NCBI GenBank assembly: GCA_040007355.1
Contig: JBDTVE010000051.1
Coordinates: 1-64,000, forward strand
DNA length: 64,000 bases
Direction of reading: 5' to 3'
Source of the DNA: JACMLD01 sp040007355
Lineage (GTDB): Bacteria; Bacteroidota; Bacteroidia; Chitinophagales; Chitinophagaceae
The notes beneath the pieces were generated by a model. It had not been told where the DNA came from. It did not search any database and saw only the letters and a list, made by a program, of their open reading frames with translations. Positions 18,647-26,001 of this stretch are shown piece after piece (the stretch's first letter is position 1; each line of letters opens with the position of its first letter). The position numbers were made by a program, and so were the translations under genes.

Positions 18647-19735
18647 TTAACCCCCGACCGGAAATTTAACGCCTGTTTCAGACCGGCGGCCCCTTACGAT
18701 ATAAAGCATCCATACCATTAACAGCAAATAGCTCATGCCGGTAACCTGGTGCAATTGTGCCAGCCATTGGAACAAGCCCCAGTGGTTGGGGATAAGAAAC
18801 GGGCTGCTGATAACCACCATGATACCCAGTACTGCCTGTAACAAAATCAGAATAAGCGGTAACCATTTTGTTTTTCTGTATGCTGCCGTAGGAGCATAAA
18901 TTCTACCCGCCTGCAGGGTCCAGGCAATGGTTATTATTACCAGCAGGTAGGCCAATCCACGGTGTATAAAATGTACAGTGATTTTATTTTCAACCAACCT
19001 GAGGGCCGGCGAAAGCAATTGCGGGGGCAGCCAGCTTCCATTAATGGTGGGCCAGGTAGGCGCTGCGGCAGCAGCCCTGTGACCGGCCATCAGCGCACCA
19101 TAAATAAGCTGAAAGAAAAGGATGACCAGGATAATCCAGGTATATCGGCGTACAACACCGTTGCGGTTTACCTGTTTACCGGGCACAGACAAAGCCAATG
19201 CAAACCACCAGGCATAACAAATAAGCACCAGCGCAAAAATAAAATGAAGGGCCAGTTTTAATGGTTTCACATAAACCATATCGTCCGTTAGACCGCTCCT
19301 GACCATTATCCAGCCAATAGCACCTTGCAGGGCACCCAGCAGAAATAATATCAGCAGGGGTCTTATCATGGCCGGCTGCAGGTATTTCTTTGCCAGCAGG
19401 TACACAAAACCTATGATGAACACCACGCCAATTAACCTTGCCCAGAAACGGTGCAGCCATTCCCAAAAAAAAATAAATTTGAAATGGTGAATGGTAAAAT
19501 CTGAATTCAGGAACTGGTATTGCGGGGTTTGTTTGTACTTGTCAAACGCATCCGCCCATTGCTGGTGGTTTAACGGCGGTAGGGCGCCCGTAACCACATT
19601 CCATTCTGTGATGGAAAGTCCTGAACCCGTTAACCGGGTAATGCCGCCCAATATTACCTGCACCAGTAGCATGGCAACGCCAATGTATATCCAGGTGGCA
19701 ACCGCTTTTTGCCCCTTTGGAAAAGGATCTGTCAT
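18647..19735 (-). CDS. ctaA: Heme A synthase (COX15/CtaA family)
   Basis: A 362-residue membrane protein with eight predicted helices. It has the COX15-type motif GGITRLTGSGLSITEW near residue 30, the heme-ligand segment EWLHRFWARLIG, GWIMVRSGL, and C-terminal HRGLAYLL and LHQVTGMSYLLLM histidines. It oxidises the C8 methyl of heme O to the formyl group of heme A, needed by the aa3 oxidase encoded 15 kb away. The partner heme O synthase is at 36572-37531, so the two are in the same window but not one operon. A perfect TAnnTTTG promoter element lies 7 bases before the ATG. Confidence 0.95.
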   Translation of the reverse strand: MTDPFPKGQKAVATWIYIGVAMLLVQVILGGITRLTGSGLSITEWNVVTGALPPLNHQQWADAFDKYKQTPQYQFLNSDFTIHHFKFIFFWEWLHRFWARLIGVVFIIGFVYLLAKKYLQPAMIRPLLILFLLGALQGAIGWIMVRSGLTDDMVYVKPLKLALHFIFALVLICYAWWFALALSVPGKQVNRNGVVRRYTWIILVILFFQLIYGALMAGHRAAAAAPTWPTINGSWLPPQLLSPALRLVENKITVHFIHRGLAYLLVIITIAWTLQAGRIYAPTAAYRKTKWLPLILILLQAVLGIMVVISSPFLIPNHWGLFQWLAQLHQVTGMSYLLLMVWMLYIVRGRRSETGVKFPVGG

Positions 19736-19742
19736 AGCGGCG

Positions 19743-19750
19743 CAAAGGTA
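19743..19750 (-). promoter_or_regulatory. TAnnTTTG promoter element for ctaA
   Basis: On the reverse strand this reads TACCTTTG, a perfect match to the Bacteroidota sigma-A -7 consensus, with only 7 bases between its G and the ctaA ATG. The mRNA may have almost no 5' leader. No clear -33 TTTG is seen. Confidence 0.6.
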
Positions 19751-19974
19751 AGGCAGGAGGATAAACGGAAAAAGCGTTTATATCAAACGGTCTGCAGGCA
19801 TCGGAATCAATAAAAAAAAGCGCCGTACCGAATGGTTGATTTTGTGATTTTTAGAAACCGACAGGGAAAAATGATACAGCCAGTAGCGTCATAGGCCATC
19901 ATTACGATAAATTCTTTACTGCGATACTCTTTTGCCAACGGGGCGCCAGGGCGTATTTTGATCCCGCAACCAGG

Positions 19975-20502
19975 TTAATGCGGCAATTTATTTTGCAGAT
20001 AACCATATACCCAGGTGCCGGCTATGGCACTAAATAAGGTTACTGTTATTACCGTGGCACCGGTACCAATTTGTGCAAACAGCGGCCCGGGACATGCCCC
20101 GGTAAGCGCCCATCCAAAACCAAACAACAAGCCGCCATATACCTGGCCCCGGCTGAATTTTTTTTGGGGGAGTATGATGTCTTCGCCCGAGATGGTTTTG
20201 ACCCTGAATTTTTTTATAAGCCAGACGGACAAGATGCCTGTTACTACGGCAGAACCTATTACGCCATACATATGAAAACTTTGCAGCCGAAACATTTCCT
20301 GTATCCGGAACCATGAGATGACCTCCGATTTAACCAGCAAAATTCCAAACAGCAACCCCGTTGCCAGGTATTTTAAGTTTGATAAAACGGTTCCGGGCAG
20401 CGAAGAGGAATTGATGCCGGCCTCATCCAGCGAGCGCACCTCAAAATCAAAGTTTTCATCCGGGGTTTTTTGAAAGGCGGGTATACCATCGGCTGTTTGC
20501 AT
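19975..20502 (-). CDS. DUF6691/YeeE-YedE-type membrane protein (sulfur transport half)
   Basis: A 175-residue membrane protein with about four helices and the motif FGWALTGACPGP near residue 130, a conserved cysteine within the pore-forming signature of the YeeE/YedE (TsuA-like) sulfur-compound transport family. It follows its partner by 10 bases, so the two are co-transcribed and probably form one two-part transporter. Family members move thiosulfate or related sulfur species. No sulfur dioxygenase, rhodanese or ArsR-type regulator is adjacent here, although these often accompany the pair. An N-terminal cytoplasmic tail of about 45 residues precedes the first helix. Confidence 0.8.
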   Translation of the reverse strand: MQTADGIPAFQKTPDENFDFEVRSLDEAGINSSSLPGTVLSNLKYLATGLLFGILLVKSEVISWFRIQEMFRLQSFHMYGVIGSAVVTGILSVWLIKKFRVKTISGEDIILPQKKFSRGQVYGGLLFGFGWALTGACPGPLFAQIGTGATVITVTLFSAIAGTWVYGYLQNKLPH

Positions 20503-20512
20503 GCATCGGTTT

Positions 20513-21088
20513 TTATAAACGAAGAATAAAAGGTAAAATCAAATTGGCCATTATAAATCCCCCCGCCATAAAACAACAGGTGGCTACCAGGGATGGCCAT
20601 TGCAGGTTGGAAAGCCCCATGATGGAATGCCCCGAAGTGCAACCGCCCGCATATCTTGTACCAAAGCCTACCAGGAATCCCCCGGCAACCATCAAAATAA
20701 ACCCACGAAGCGTAAATAATGAATGCCAGTTGAAAAGTTCGACGGGAACCAGATTGTGATAGTCGTGTAGGCCATATCCCTGCAGTTCTTCTGCCAGGGC
20801 CGGACTTAACGCAACCGCCTGCTCATTGTTTAACAGGGATGCGGCTATCAGTCCACCCAGTAAAATACCTGCCGCAAAAAACAGGTTCCAGGCTTCTTTT
20901 CGCCAGTTATAATTAAAAAAGGGAATTTTTGCCGGGATGCAGGCTGCACAGATATGACGCAGCGAGGAAGAAATGCCAAATGTTTTATTGCCCGAAATCA
21001 GCAGTAAAGGAACCACCAGGCCTATCAGCGGCCCGGCAATATACCAGGGCCAGGGTTGTTTTAACCAAGCCATTACATTCATATACAT
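20513..21088 (-). CDS. YeeE/YedE family membrane protein (sulfur transport half)
   Basis: A 191-residue membrane protein with four to five helices, carrying the family motif GTRYAGGCTSGHSIMG near residue 145, where the cysteine is thought to handle the sulfur substrate. It is the first gene of the pair. Three in-frame ATGs are close together (21088, 21082 and 21073), and the later ones are equally plausible starts. The upstream region reads CAACTTTG, one base from the TAnnTTTG element. The transported compound (thiosulfate, sulfide or polysulfide) cannot be told from sequence. Confidence 0.82.
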   Translation of the reverse strand: MYMNVMAWLKQPWPWYIAGPLIGLVVPLLLISGNKTFGISSSLRHICAACIPAKIPFFNYNWRKEAWNLFFAAGILLGGLIAASLLNNEQAVALSPALAEELQGYGLHDYHNLVPVELFNWHSLFTLRGFILMVAGGFLVGFGTRYAGGCTSGHSIMGLSNLQWPSLVATCCFMAGGFIMANLILPFILRL

Positions 21089-21278
21089 ATATTATCTACA
21101 AAGTTGAAAAATAAAATCAATAAACGCCGAACTTTCCTCCGGGCGGAGCCTGCTAAGAATAATGGCCCGCTTTTACCCGGTAAACACCCTGCGGCCATTT
21201 GTTGCCCCGCAATTAACGGGCAGTGCACTACGGGAAAATGAGGGGATAAAAAAATATACAAAATAAATAACGCTATAT

Positions 21279-21286
21279 TATTTTTG
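21279..21286 (+). promoter_or_regulatory. TAnnTTTG promoter element for rnhB
   Basis: TATTTTTG matches the -7 consensus. It overlaps a TTG codon at 21284 that would otherwise be the longest-frame start of rnhB. Transcription would begin after about 21290, which points to the TTG at 21302 as the real start. Confidence 0.55.
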
Positions 21287-21301
21287 AACAAAGAAACAGG
21301 C

Positions 21302-21913
21302 TTGTTAAAAATTTCATTCCAGGATGTTTTGCAGGAAGCAGGATGCGACGAAGCGGGTCGGGGCTGTTATGCAGGACCGGTATTTGCCGCCGCGGTTATT
21401 CTACCACCCGATTTTTTTCATCCCCTGCTAAATGATTCCAAACAATTGAGTGCGGAGGAACGGTATGAACTACGCCCGCTTATTGAAGAAAAAGCCCTTG
21501 ATTGTGCAGTTGGCATTGTACACGAGGAAGAAATAGACCAGATAAATATCCTATGGGCCTCTGTAAAAGCCATGCACCTGGCATTGAATCAATTAAAAAA
21601 AATGAGGCCGCAGTTATTACTTATCGACGGCAACCGGTTTAAAAAATACAAACGAATCCCGCATCGCTGTATTGTTAAAGGTGATGAAACCTACGCGTCC
21701 ATTGCCGCCGCTAGCATACTGGCCAAAACCTATCGCGACGACCATATGGTGCAACTGCATGAATCGTTTCCGCATTACCAGTGGAATAGCAATAAAGGAT
21801 ATGGCACAGCAGTACACCGCAGGGCTATAGAAGAACATGGGCTTTGCATTCATCACCGTAAAAGTTTTAATATCATGCCGGACCAGGCCCACCGGCAGGC
21901 CAGCCTTTTGTAA
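21302..21913 (+). CDS. rnhB: Ribonuclease HII
   Basis: RNase HII cleaves RNA-DNA hybrids and initiates removal of single ribonucleotides from DNA. The protein (203 residues from the TTG at 21302) starts MLKISFQDVL and carries the catalytic CDEAGRG (Asp16, Glu17), the LLIDGNRF aspartate and a C-terminal HHRKSF. I chose the TTG at 21302 over the TTG at 21284 because the promoter element overlaps the earlier codon and because Bacteroidota homologues usually begin MLK about ten residues before EAGCDEAGRG. Length is normal for the family. Confidence 0.93.
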   Translation: MLKISFQDVLQEAGCDEAGRGCYAGPVFAAAVILPPDFFHPLLNDSKQLSAEERYELRPLIEEKALDCAVGIVHEEEIDQINILWASVKAMHLALNQLKKMRPQLLLIDGNRFKKYKRIPHRCIVKGDETYASIAAASILAKTYRDDHMVQLHESFPHYQWNSNKGYGTAVHRRAIEEHGLCIHHRKSFNIMPDQAHRQASLL

Positions 21914-21941
21914 ATATGACAATGAAATGCGTGTCCGGGAA

Positions 21942-22493
21942 TCAATCCTCGCGGCTCCCCTTCTCCCCTACAAACCAGTGCTCTTTATTTTTAAACAACA
22001 CGTTGAAAGTTGTCAATGAGCCATAGATACGGGTTATATACTGCTGCAGGTTTACCTTGTCCTCATCGCTCAATATTTTATGCGCGTTTACCTGTTGCTC
22101 CAGCACCCGCAGCCTGTCGCGCAACATCACAATTTTATGAAAGAAGACATCGATGGGAATTTCTTTCGGCTTTTGTGTTTTGTCTGCCGGCTGCAGCAGC
22201 ATCATGCCATTGGCCCATTTATCGCCCAACGGAACCAATTCCGTGGTATCGCTCCATTGCCGCAGGATCTTTAGCAAAGATTTTTCTACCGCAGAAACGG
22301 TCTCTACTTCCACGGTTACATTTTCCGGAATGATTTCATCCAGGTTATGATCCGTTTTGTCGATTTCTTTTATACCGTGGTTGATAAAGGAAATCAGGTA
22401 GCTGGCATATTTAACGCCCACCACTACACCCGGCCCAAACTGGGTATGCTGTAAACGGGTTCCGATGCCCAATGTTAGTTGCTGTTCTTCCAT
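21942..22493 (-). CDS. Conserved Bacteroidota protein with N-terminal tudor/CarD-like segment
   Basis: A 183-residue soluble protein. Residues 5-50 (GTRLQHTQFGPGVVVGV...) look like the small beta-barrel (tudor-like) domain found at the C-terminus of UvrD/PcrA helicases and in CarD, which contact RNA polymerase or nucleic acid. The rest is helical and ends in a charged tail. I do not recognise an assigned function; a transcription- or repair-linked adaptor role is speculative. The ATG at 22493 is preferred over a TTG five codons upstream. It converges with rnhB 28 bases away. Confidence 0.6.
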   Translation of the reverse strand: MEEQQLTLGIGTRLQHTQFGPGVVVGVKYASYLISFINHGIKEIDKTDHNLDEIIPENVTVEVETVSAVEKSLLKILRQWSDTTELVPLGDKWANGMMLLQPADKTQKPKEIPIDVFFHKIVMLRDRLRVLEQQVNAHKILSDEDKVNLQQYITRIYGSLTTFNVLFKNKEHWFVGEKGSRED

Positions 22494-22595
22494 AAAATTA
22501 TTTTTCAATAGTTAATTGCTTTTGCTGAAAATCTCCATGCCGGCAGAAAAGCATGGCTATCGCAGGCCGTTCACTGTTACTATTCCTTCACAAAT

Positions 22596-22808
22596 TCATA
22601 AGGGGTTATATTCTACAAAATCCGCCACCTTAACAGTAACGCCCGTAACATTTTTGTTCTGCACTGTAAAAGGAAAAACGGCTTCACCAAAGATAGGATC
22701 AGAAAACACGGCATAAAAGCGGTTGCCGCCCACTGCCGTTTGATCCTGTGCCGCGGCCAGCGTGGCGAGCAAGAGCAAAAAAGCGGGGACACCAATTATT
22801 TTTTTCAT
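22596..22808 (-). CDS. Small secreted protein, function unknown
   Basis: A 70-residue protein with a clear signal peptide (MKKIIGVPAFLLLLATLAAAQ, cleavage near residue 20) and a mature part of about 50 residues containing FYAVFSDPIFGEAVFPFTVQN. No cysteine, no lipobox and no membrane helix in the mature part. It is preceded on the same strand by the carboxypeptidase-regulatory-like protein (91-base gap). I do not recognise the family. Confidence 0.5.
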   Translation of the reverse strand: MKKIIGVPAFLLLLATLAAAQDQTAVGGNRFYAVFSDPIFGEAVFPFTVQNKNVTGVTVKVADFVEYNPL

Positions 22809-22899
22809 AGCGGAGATGATTATCTGTTAATGACCATGGGCGATCTGGATTTTTCTGCGATAGTGGCGGTTTGGCGTCCGTCATCAGGCCCCTCGGTTA

Positions 22900-23640
22900 T
22901 TAAAAACCTTTTTTTCGTTCATATTCCTGCCAGGCTAGTTTTATGTATTCTGCAAACTCGTAATCAGTAGCGGTGCTGGTGAAATCAAGCGAGGGCCGGT
23001 ATTTTTTCATAAAATCCTCCTGCTCCGGGCCCAACAGTTTGGTGATCTTCCTTACCAGCGCGCGGGTAAAGCGATGGTCAATAAATTTATCCTGCTCCTC
23101 CTGTATCAGTCGTTGCTGGAAATGTGCCATGCGCCGGTTTTTCCTGAAGTTGAACATATTGATAAAAGCGTCCAGGTCAATGCCAACACCAAAAGCACCC
23201 GAACTGGGGTTGGATAACGAAATGCCCGGTTTGTGAAAATCGAACGCCTTGGCGTAATCAAGCCGGTTTTGTATGGAATCGCGTTTATAATTCCTGGGCA
23301 TCACTTTTACCTCCTTCAGTTCGGTAACCGGAACGTGCAGGGCTATATCGAACCCGTTATACTGGTTGATGGCGGCTACTGCAAACCGGGGCGTGGGCTT
23401 GTTAAGATAGGAAAACCAGATTGAATCTTTTTCCTCTACCAGTATGGTGTAAAAGCCGGAAGAATCCGTAGTAGTACCGGTGCCGGAGGTGCTCAGTACG
23501 CTCACCGAGGGAAGCGGTTGTGTGCGGCTGATATCATAAACTCTTCCTTTTATGATTAGCTGGGCATTTAATTGCGTGCACAGCAATGATAGAATTAATA
23601 GTTGCAGAAAGAATAAAATATGTTTCCGTGTGCGCTTCAA
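22900..23640 (-). CDS. Secreted protein with carboxypeptidase-regulatory-like domain
   Basis: A 246-residue envelope protein. A signal peptide (about 1-26, ending LNAQ) is followed by a CarboxypepD_reg-like beta-sandwich (about 28-105: IIKGRVYDISRTQPLPSVSVLST...), then a helical, basic C-terminal half. This architecture is common in Bacteroidota periplasmic or outer-membrane-associated proteins of unknown role. The start is a TTG at 23640; no ATG in frame would keep the signal peptide. It is transcribed just after purN (33-base gap), perhaps as one unit. Confidence 0.7.
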   Translation of the reverse strand: MKRTRKHILFFLQLLILSLLCTQLNAQLIIKGRVYDISRTQPLPSVSVLSTSGTGTTTDSSGFYTILVEEKDSIWFSYLNKPTPRFAVAAINQYNGFDIALHVPVTELKEVKVMPRNYKRDSIQNRLDYAKAFDFHKPGISLSNPSSGAFGVGIDLDAFINMFNFRKNRRMAHFQQRLIQEEQDKFIDHRFTRALVRKITKLLGPEQEDFMKKYRPSLDFTSTATDYEFAEYIKLAWQEYERKKGF

Positions 23641-23673
23641 CTATCTTTTTTTGGATGTGATATTAAGACACAT

Positions 23674-24282
23674 TCATTTACTATTGGGGTCTGCATTTGC
23701 TTTTAACGATGATTTTGCAGTTTGCACCGTTTTTTCAATGACCGCGGGGTAATGGGCATGTTCCAGCACATGAATTTTTGCGGCCAGTGATGCGGGGCTC
23801 TCCTTCTCATCGAGCAGACAACGGGCCTGGAAGATAATATTACCATGGTCATACCATTCATCTACATAATGTATGGTGATACCGCTTTCTTTTTCACCGG
23901 CGGCAATAACGGCCTCGTGTACAAAATTGCCGTACATGCCCTTACCCCCATATTTGGGCAGCAGGGCAGGGTGAATATTAATAATCCGGTTGGGAAAGGC
24001 CGCAATCAGCCGCGATGGAATCTTCCATAAAAAGCCTGCCAGCACAATAAAATGGATGCCCTGCGCCTGCAACTCATCCGTATACGCATCGCCCTTAGAA
24101 AACCGCTCTTTTTCAATCAGCAGGAGGGGTATCTTTTCAAGTTCAGCTATGACGGTAACGCCGGCACCCGGCTTATTACAGACAAGAAGAGCAATTTTTA
24201 TACCCGGGTTAAACCTGAAATGATTAATCATCTGTTGGGCGTTGGTACCGGCACCGGACGCAAAAATCGCCAGTTGTATCAT
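23674..24282 (-). CDS. purN: Phosphoribosylglycinamide formyltransferase
   Basis: A 202-residue GAR transformylase of purine synthesis, which uses 10-formyl-tetrahydrofolate to formylate GAR to FGAR. Visible motifs are FASGAGTN at the N-terminus (phosphate binding) and the catalytic trio Asn102/His104 (NIHPALLPKYGGKG) and Asp145 (YVDEWYDHG). The usual first residues (MIQLAIFASG) fix the start at the ATG at 24282. The gene stands apart from other purine genes. A TAnnTTTG element lies just 4 bases before the ATG. Confidence 0.95.
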   Translation of the reverse strand: MIQLAIFASGAGTNAQQMINHFRFNPGIKIALLVCNKPGAGVTVIAELEKIPLLLIEKERFSKGDAYTDELQAQGIHFIVLAGFLWKIPSRLIAAFPNRIINIHPALLPKYGGKGMYGNFVHEAVIAAGEKESGITIHYVDEWYDHGNIIFQARCLLDEKESPASLAAKIHVLEHAHYPAVIEKTVQTAKSSLKANADPNSK

Positions 24283-24286
24283 TTTC

Positions 24287-24294
24287 CAAAACTA
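24287..24294 (-). promoter_or_regulatory. TAnnTTTG promoter element for purN
   Basis: Reverse strand TAGTTTTG, a perfect consensus match with only 4 bases to the purN ATG. If used, the transcript would start at or within a few bases of the ATG. Confidence 0.5.
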
Positions 24295-24582
24295 GTGGAA
24301 AAAAGGATTGCTGAATATCACCGTGGTTTTGGTTAATTATAACCGGTTGCCGCCAATACAATCCTGGTATGAAAATCATCTCTCCTCATCCCAAAATCAA
24401 CGGTTCATTAAGGAGCAAACCTATGTTAAAAACTGCGGTTACTAACATCCAGTAGTCTGTTATAAAACTACTGACAAATTCATGACATAGATCAAATGAA
24501 CATTTGCAAAATCGCTTGAAACCCACGCCAGTAGCGGAAAAAAAAATTTTTCAGATGTTGGGTTTTTCTTAGAATCCTGACT

Positions 24583-24590
24583 TATTTTTG
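24583..24590 (+). promoter_or_regulatory. TAnnTTTG promoter element for the ACIII operon
   Basis: TATTTTTG, a perfect -7 match 49 bases before the actA ATG. A TTG at 24558-24560 is a possible -33 element, with a slightly long 22-base spacer. Confidence 0.6.
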
Positions 24591-24639
24591 CACTCGGTTA
24601 GATACATTTTTCCACATAATTACCTGATATCAAGAGCTT

Positions 24640-25914
24640 ATGATTTATCATAGACCAACCGCAAAAAAAATACTTCTTCATGCCCTCTTTTTACTTTTTT
24701 TAATTTCAGGTTTTACTGTATCGGCCCAACAAGACATTGCTGCTGGTAAGGCGCTCTTTTCCAATAATTGTGCTGCCTGTCACAACCCTATTAAAGATGG
24801 CGTTGGCCCTGCCTTACAGGGTGTTACGCAACGGGTACCCGATAAAGCCCTCCTGCATGCCTGGATCAAGAATAACCAGGCGGTACTGGCCAGCGGTAAC
24901 ACTTATTTTACAAATTTGTATAACCAGCATGGCAAAACAGCCATGAACCTGTTTACCAGTCTCACGGATGCCGAAATTGACAATATCCTGGGCTATGTGG
25001 AGACTTATAAGGCGCCTGCCGCGCCAAAAAATGAGGACGGCGGCAATAAACAAACCGACAACGACAACTCATTATTATACGGCATCCTCACCCTTATCCT
25101 GGCGGTTATTACGCTTATCTTATTACAGGTTAACAGTAATCTTAAGAAATTATCAGATGACAAGGAAGGGGTACCAGCCGCCGAGCCGGTGCCTTTTTAT
25201 CGCAATAAAGCCTATATAGCCACTTTTGCGGTGGTATTGTTTATCATTGGTGGCTATTATCTTGTACAGGCTGCCATTGGGCTCGACAGGAATAAAGGCT
25301 ATGAGCCGGAACAGCCCATTTATTATTCTCATAAGGTGCATGCGGGTGTTAACCAGATAAGTTGTTTGTACTGTCATGGCGGTGCCTACGAAGGTAGACA
25401 TGCCAACGTACCCTCCGTGAACGTTTGTATGAACTGCCATATGTCTATCAATGAATATGGCGCTAACAGCGAAAAACTATTCCGTGAAGATGGTACCGAA
25501 GTAAACGGTACCGCCGAAATCCAGAAGATATATGCCGCTGCGGGATGGGATCCGAAGCTAAAAAAATATACGGGCAAGGAAAAGCCCATAGAATGGATAA
25601 AGATTCACAATCTGCCCGACCATGTTTATTTCAATCACTCACAACATACCCGGGCGGGCAAAGTGCAATGCCAGACCTGCCATGGCCCCATACAGGAAAT
25701 GCCCGAAGTAAAACAATTTGCAGACCTCAGCATGGGCTGGTGTATCAATTGTCACCGCGAAAGCAAGGTTGATTTTTACAATGCAGCGACCGGTGAAGGA
25801 AACAAATTCTACAGCATTTACGAGCGTTTTCACAATGATTTAAAAAATAAGAAAGTAGATAGCGTAACCGTGGAAATGATAGGTGGAACGGAGTGTCAGA
25901 AATGCCACTATTAA
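24640..25914 (+). CDS. actA: Alternative complex III multiheme cytochrome c subunit ActA, with fused N-terminal monoheme domain
   Basis: A 424-residue c-type cytochrome. A signal peptide (about 1-30) is followed by a class I cytochrome c domain with CAACH (44-48) and a likely axial Met near 102. Then come two membrane helices (about 145-164 and 191-211) and a pentaheme domain with CLYCH (242), CMNCH (263), CQTCH (344), CINCH (368) and CQKCH (419). That is six CxxCH motifs in all. ActA carries electrons from the quinol site through the periplasm in alternative complex III, a quinol:cytochrome c oxidoreductase unrelated to bc1. The pentaheme part is the usual ActA; the N-terminal monoheme domain is an extra module. 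It is first of the act-cox operon. Confidence 0.92.
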   Translation: MIYHRPTAKKILLHALFLLFLISGFTVSAQQDIAAGKALFSNNCAACHNPIKDGVGPALQGVTQRVPDKALLHAWIKNNQAVLASGNTYFTNLYNQHGKTAMNLFTSLTDAEIDNILGYVETYKAPAAPKNEDGGNKQTDNDNSLLYGILTLILAVITLILLQVNSNLKKLSDDKEGVPAAEPVPFYRNKAYIATFAVVLFIIGGYYLVQAAIGLDRNKGYEPEQPIYYSHKVHAGVNQISCLYCHGGAYEGRHANVPSVNVCMNCHMSINEYGANSEKLFREDGTEVNGTAEIQKIYAAAGWDPKLKKYTGKEKPIEWIKIHNLPDHVYFNHSQHTRAGKVQCQTCHGPIQEMPEVKQFADLSMGWCINCHRESKVDFYNAATGEGNKFYSIYERFHNDLKNKKVDSVTVEMIGGTECQKCHY

Positions 25915-26001
25915 AATACCGCCTGGCAGGGCCCGGCGTAGCGGTAAGACCAGCTTGCATACTGAAATTAGCATTTCAATACATTATCGAACAATCACAT
26001 T

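Larger units (their letters stand above)
24283..24639. other. Divergent promoter region between purN and the respiratory supercluster
   Basis: A 357-base gene-free stretch with promoters for purN (24287-24294) and actA (24583-24590). It also holds a 7-bp inverted repeat, CAGTAGT/ACTACTG at 24450-24473, and ATGACATAGATCAA at 24482-24495, which has one perfect ATCAA half-site of a CRP/FNR-type box. Both could serve control of the aerobic respiratory operon, but this is unproven. Confidence 0.5.
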
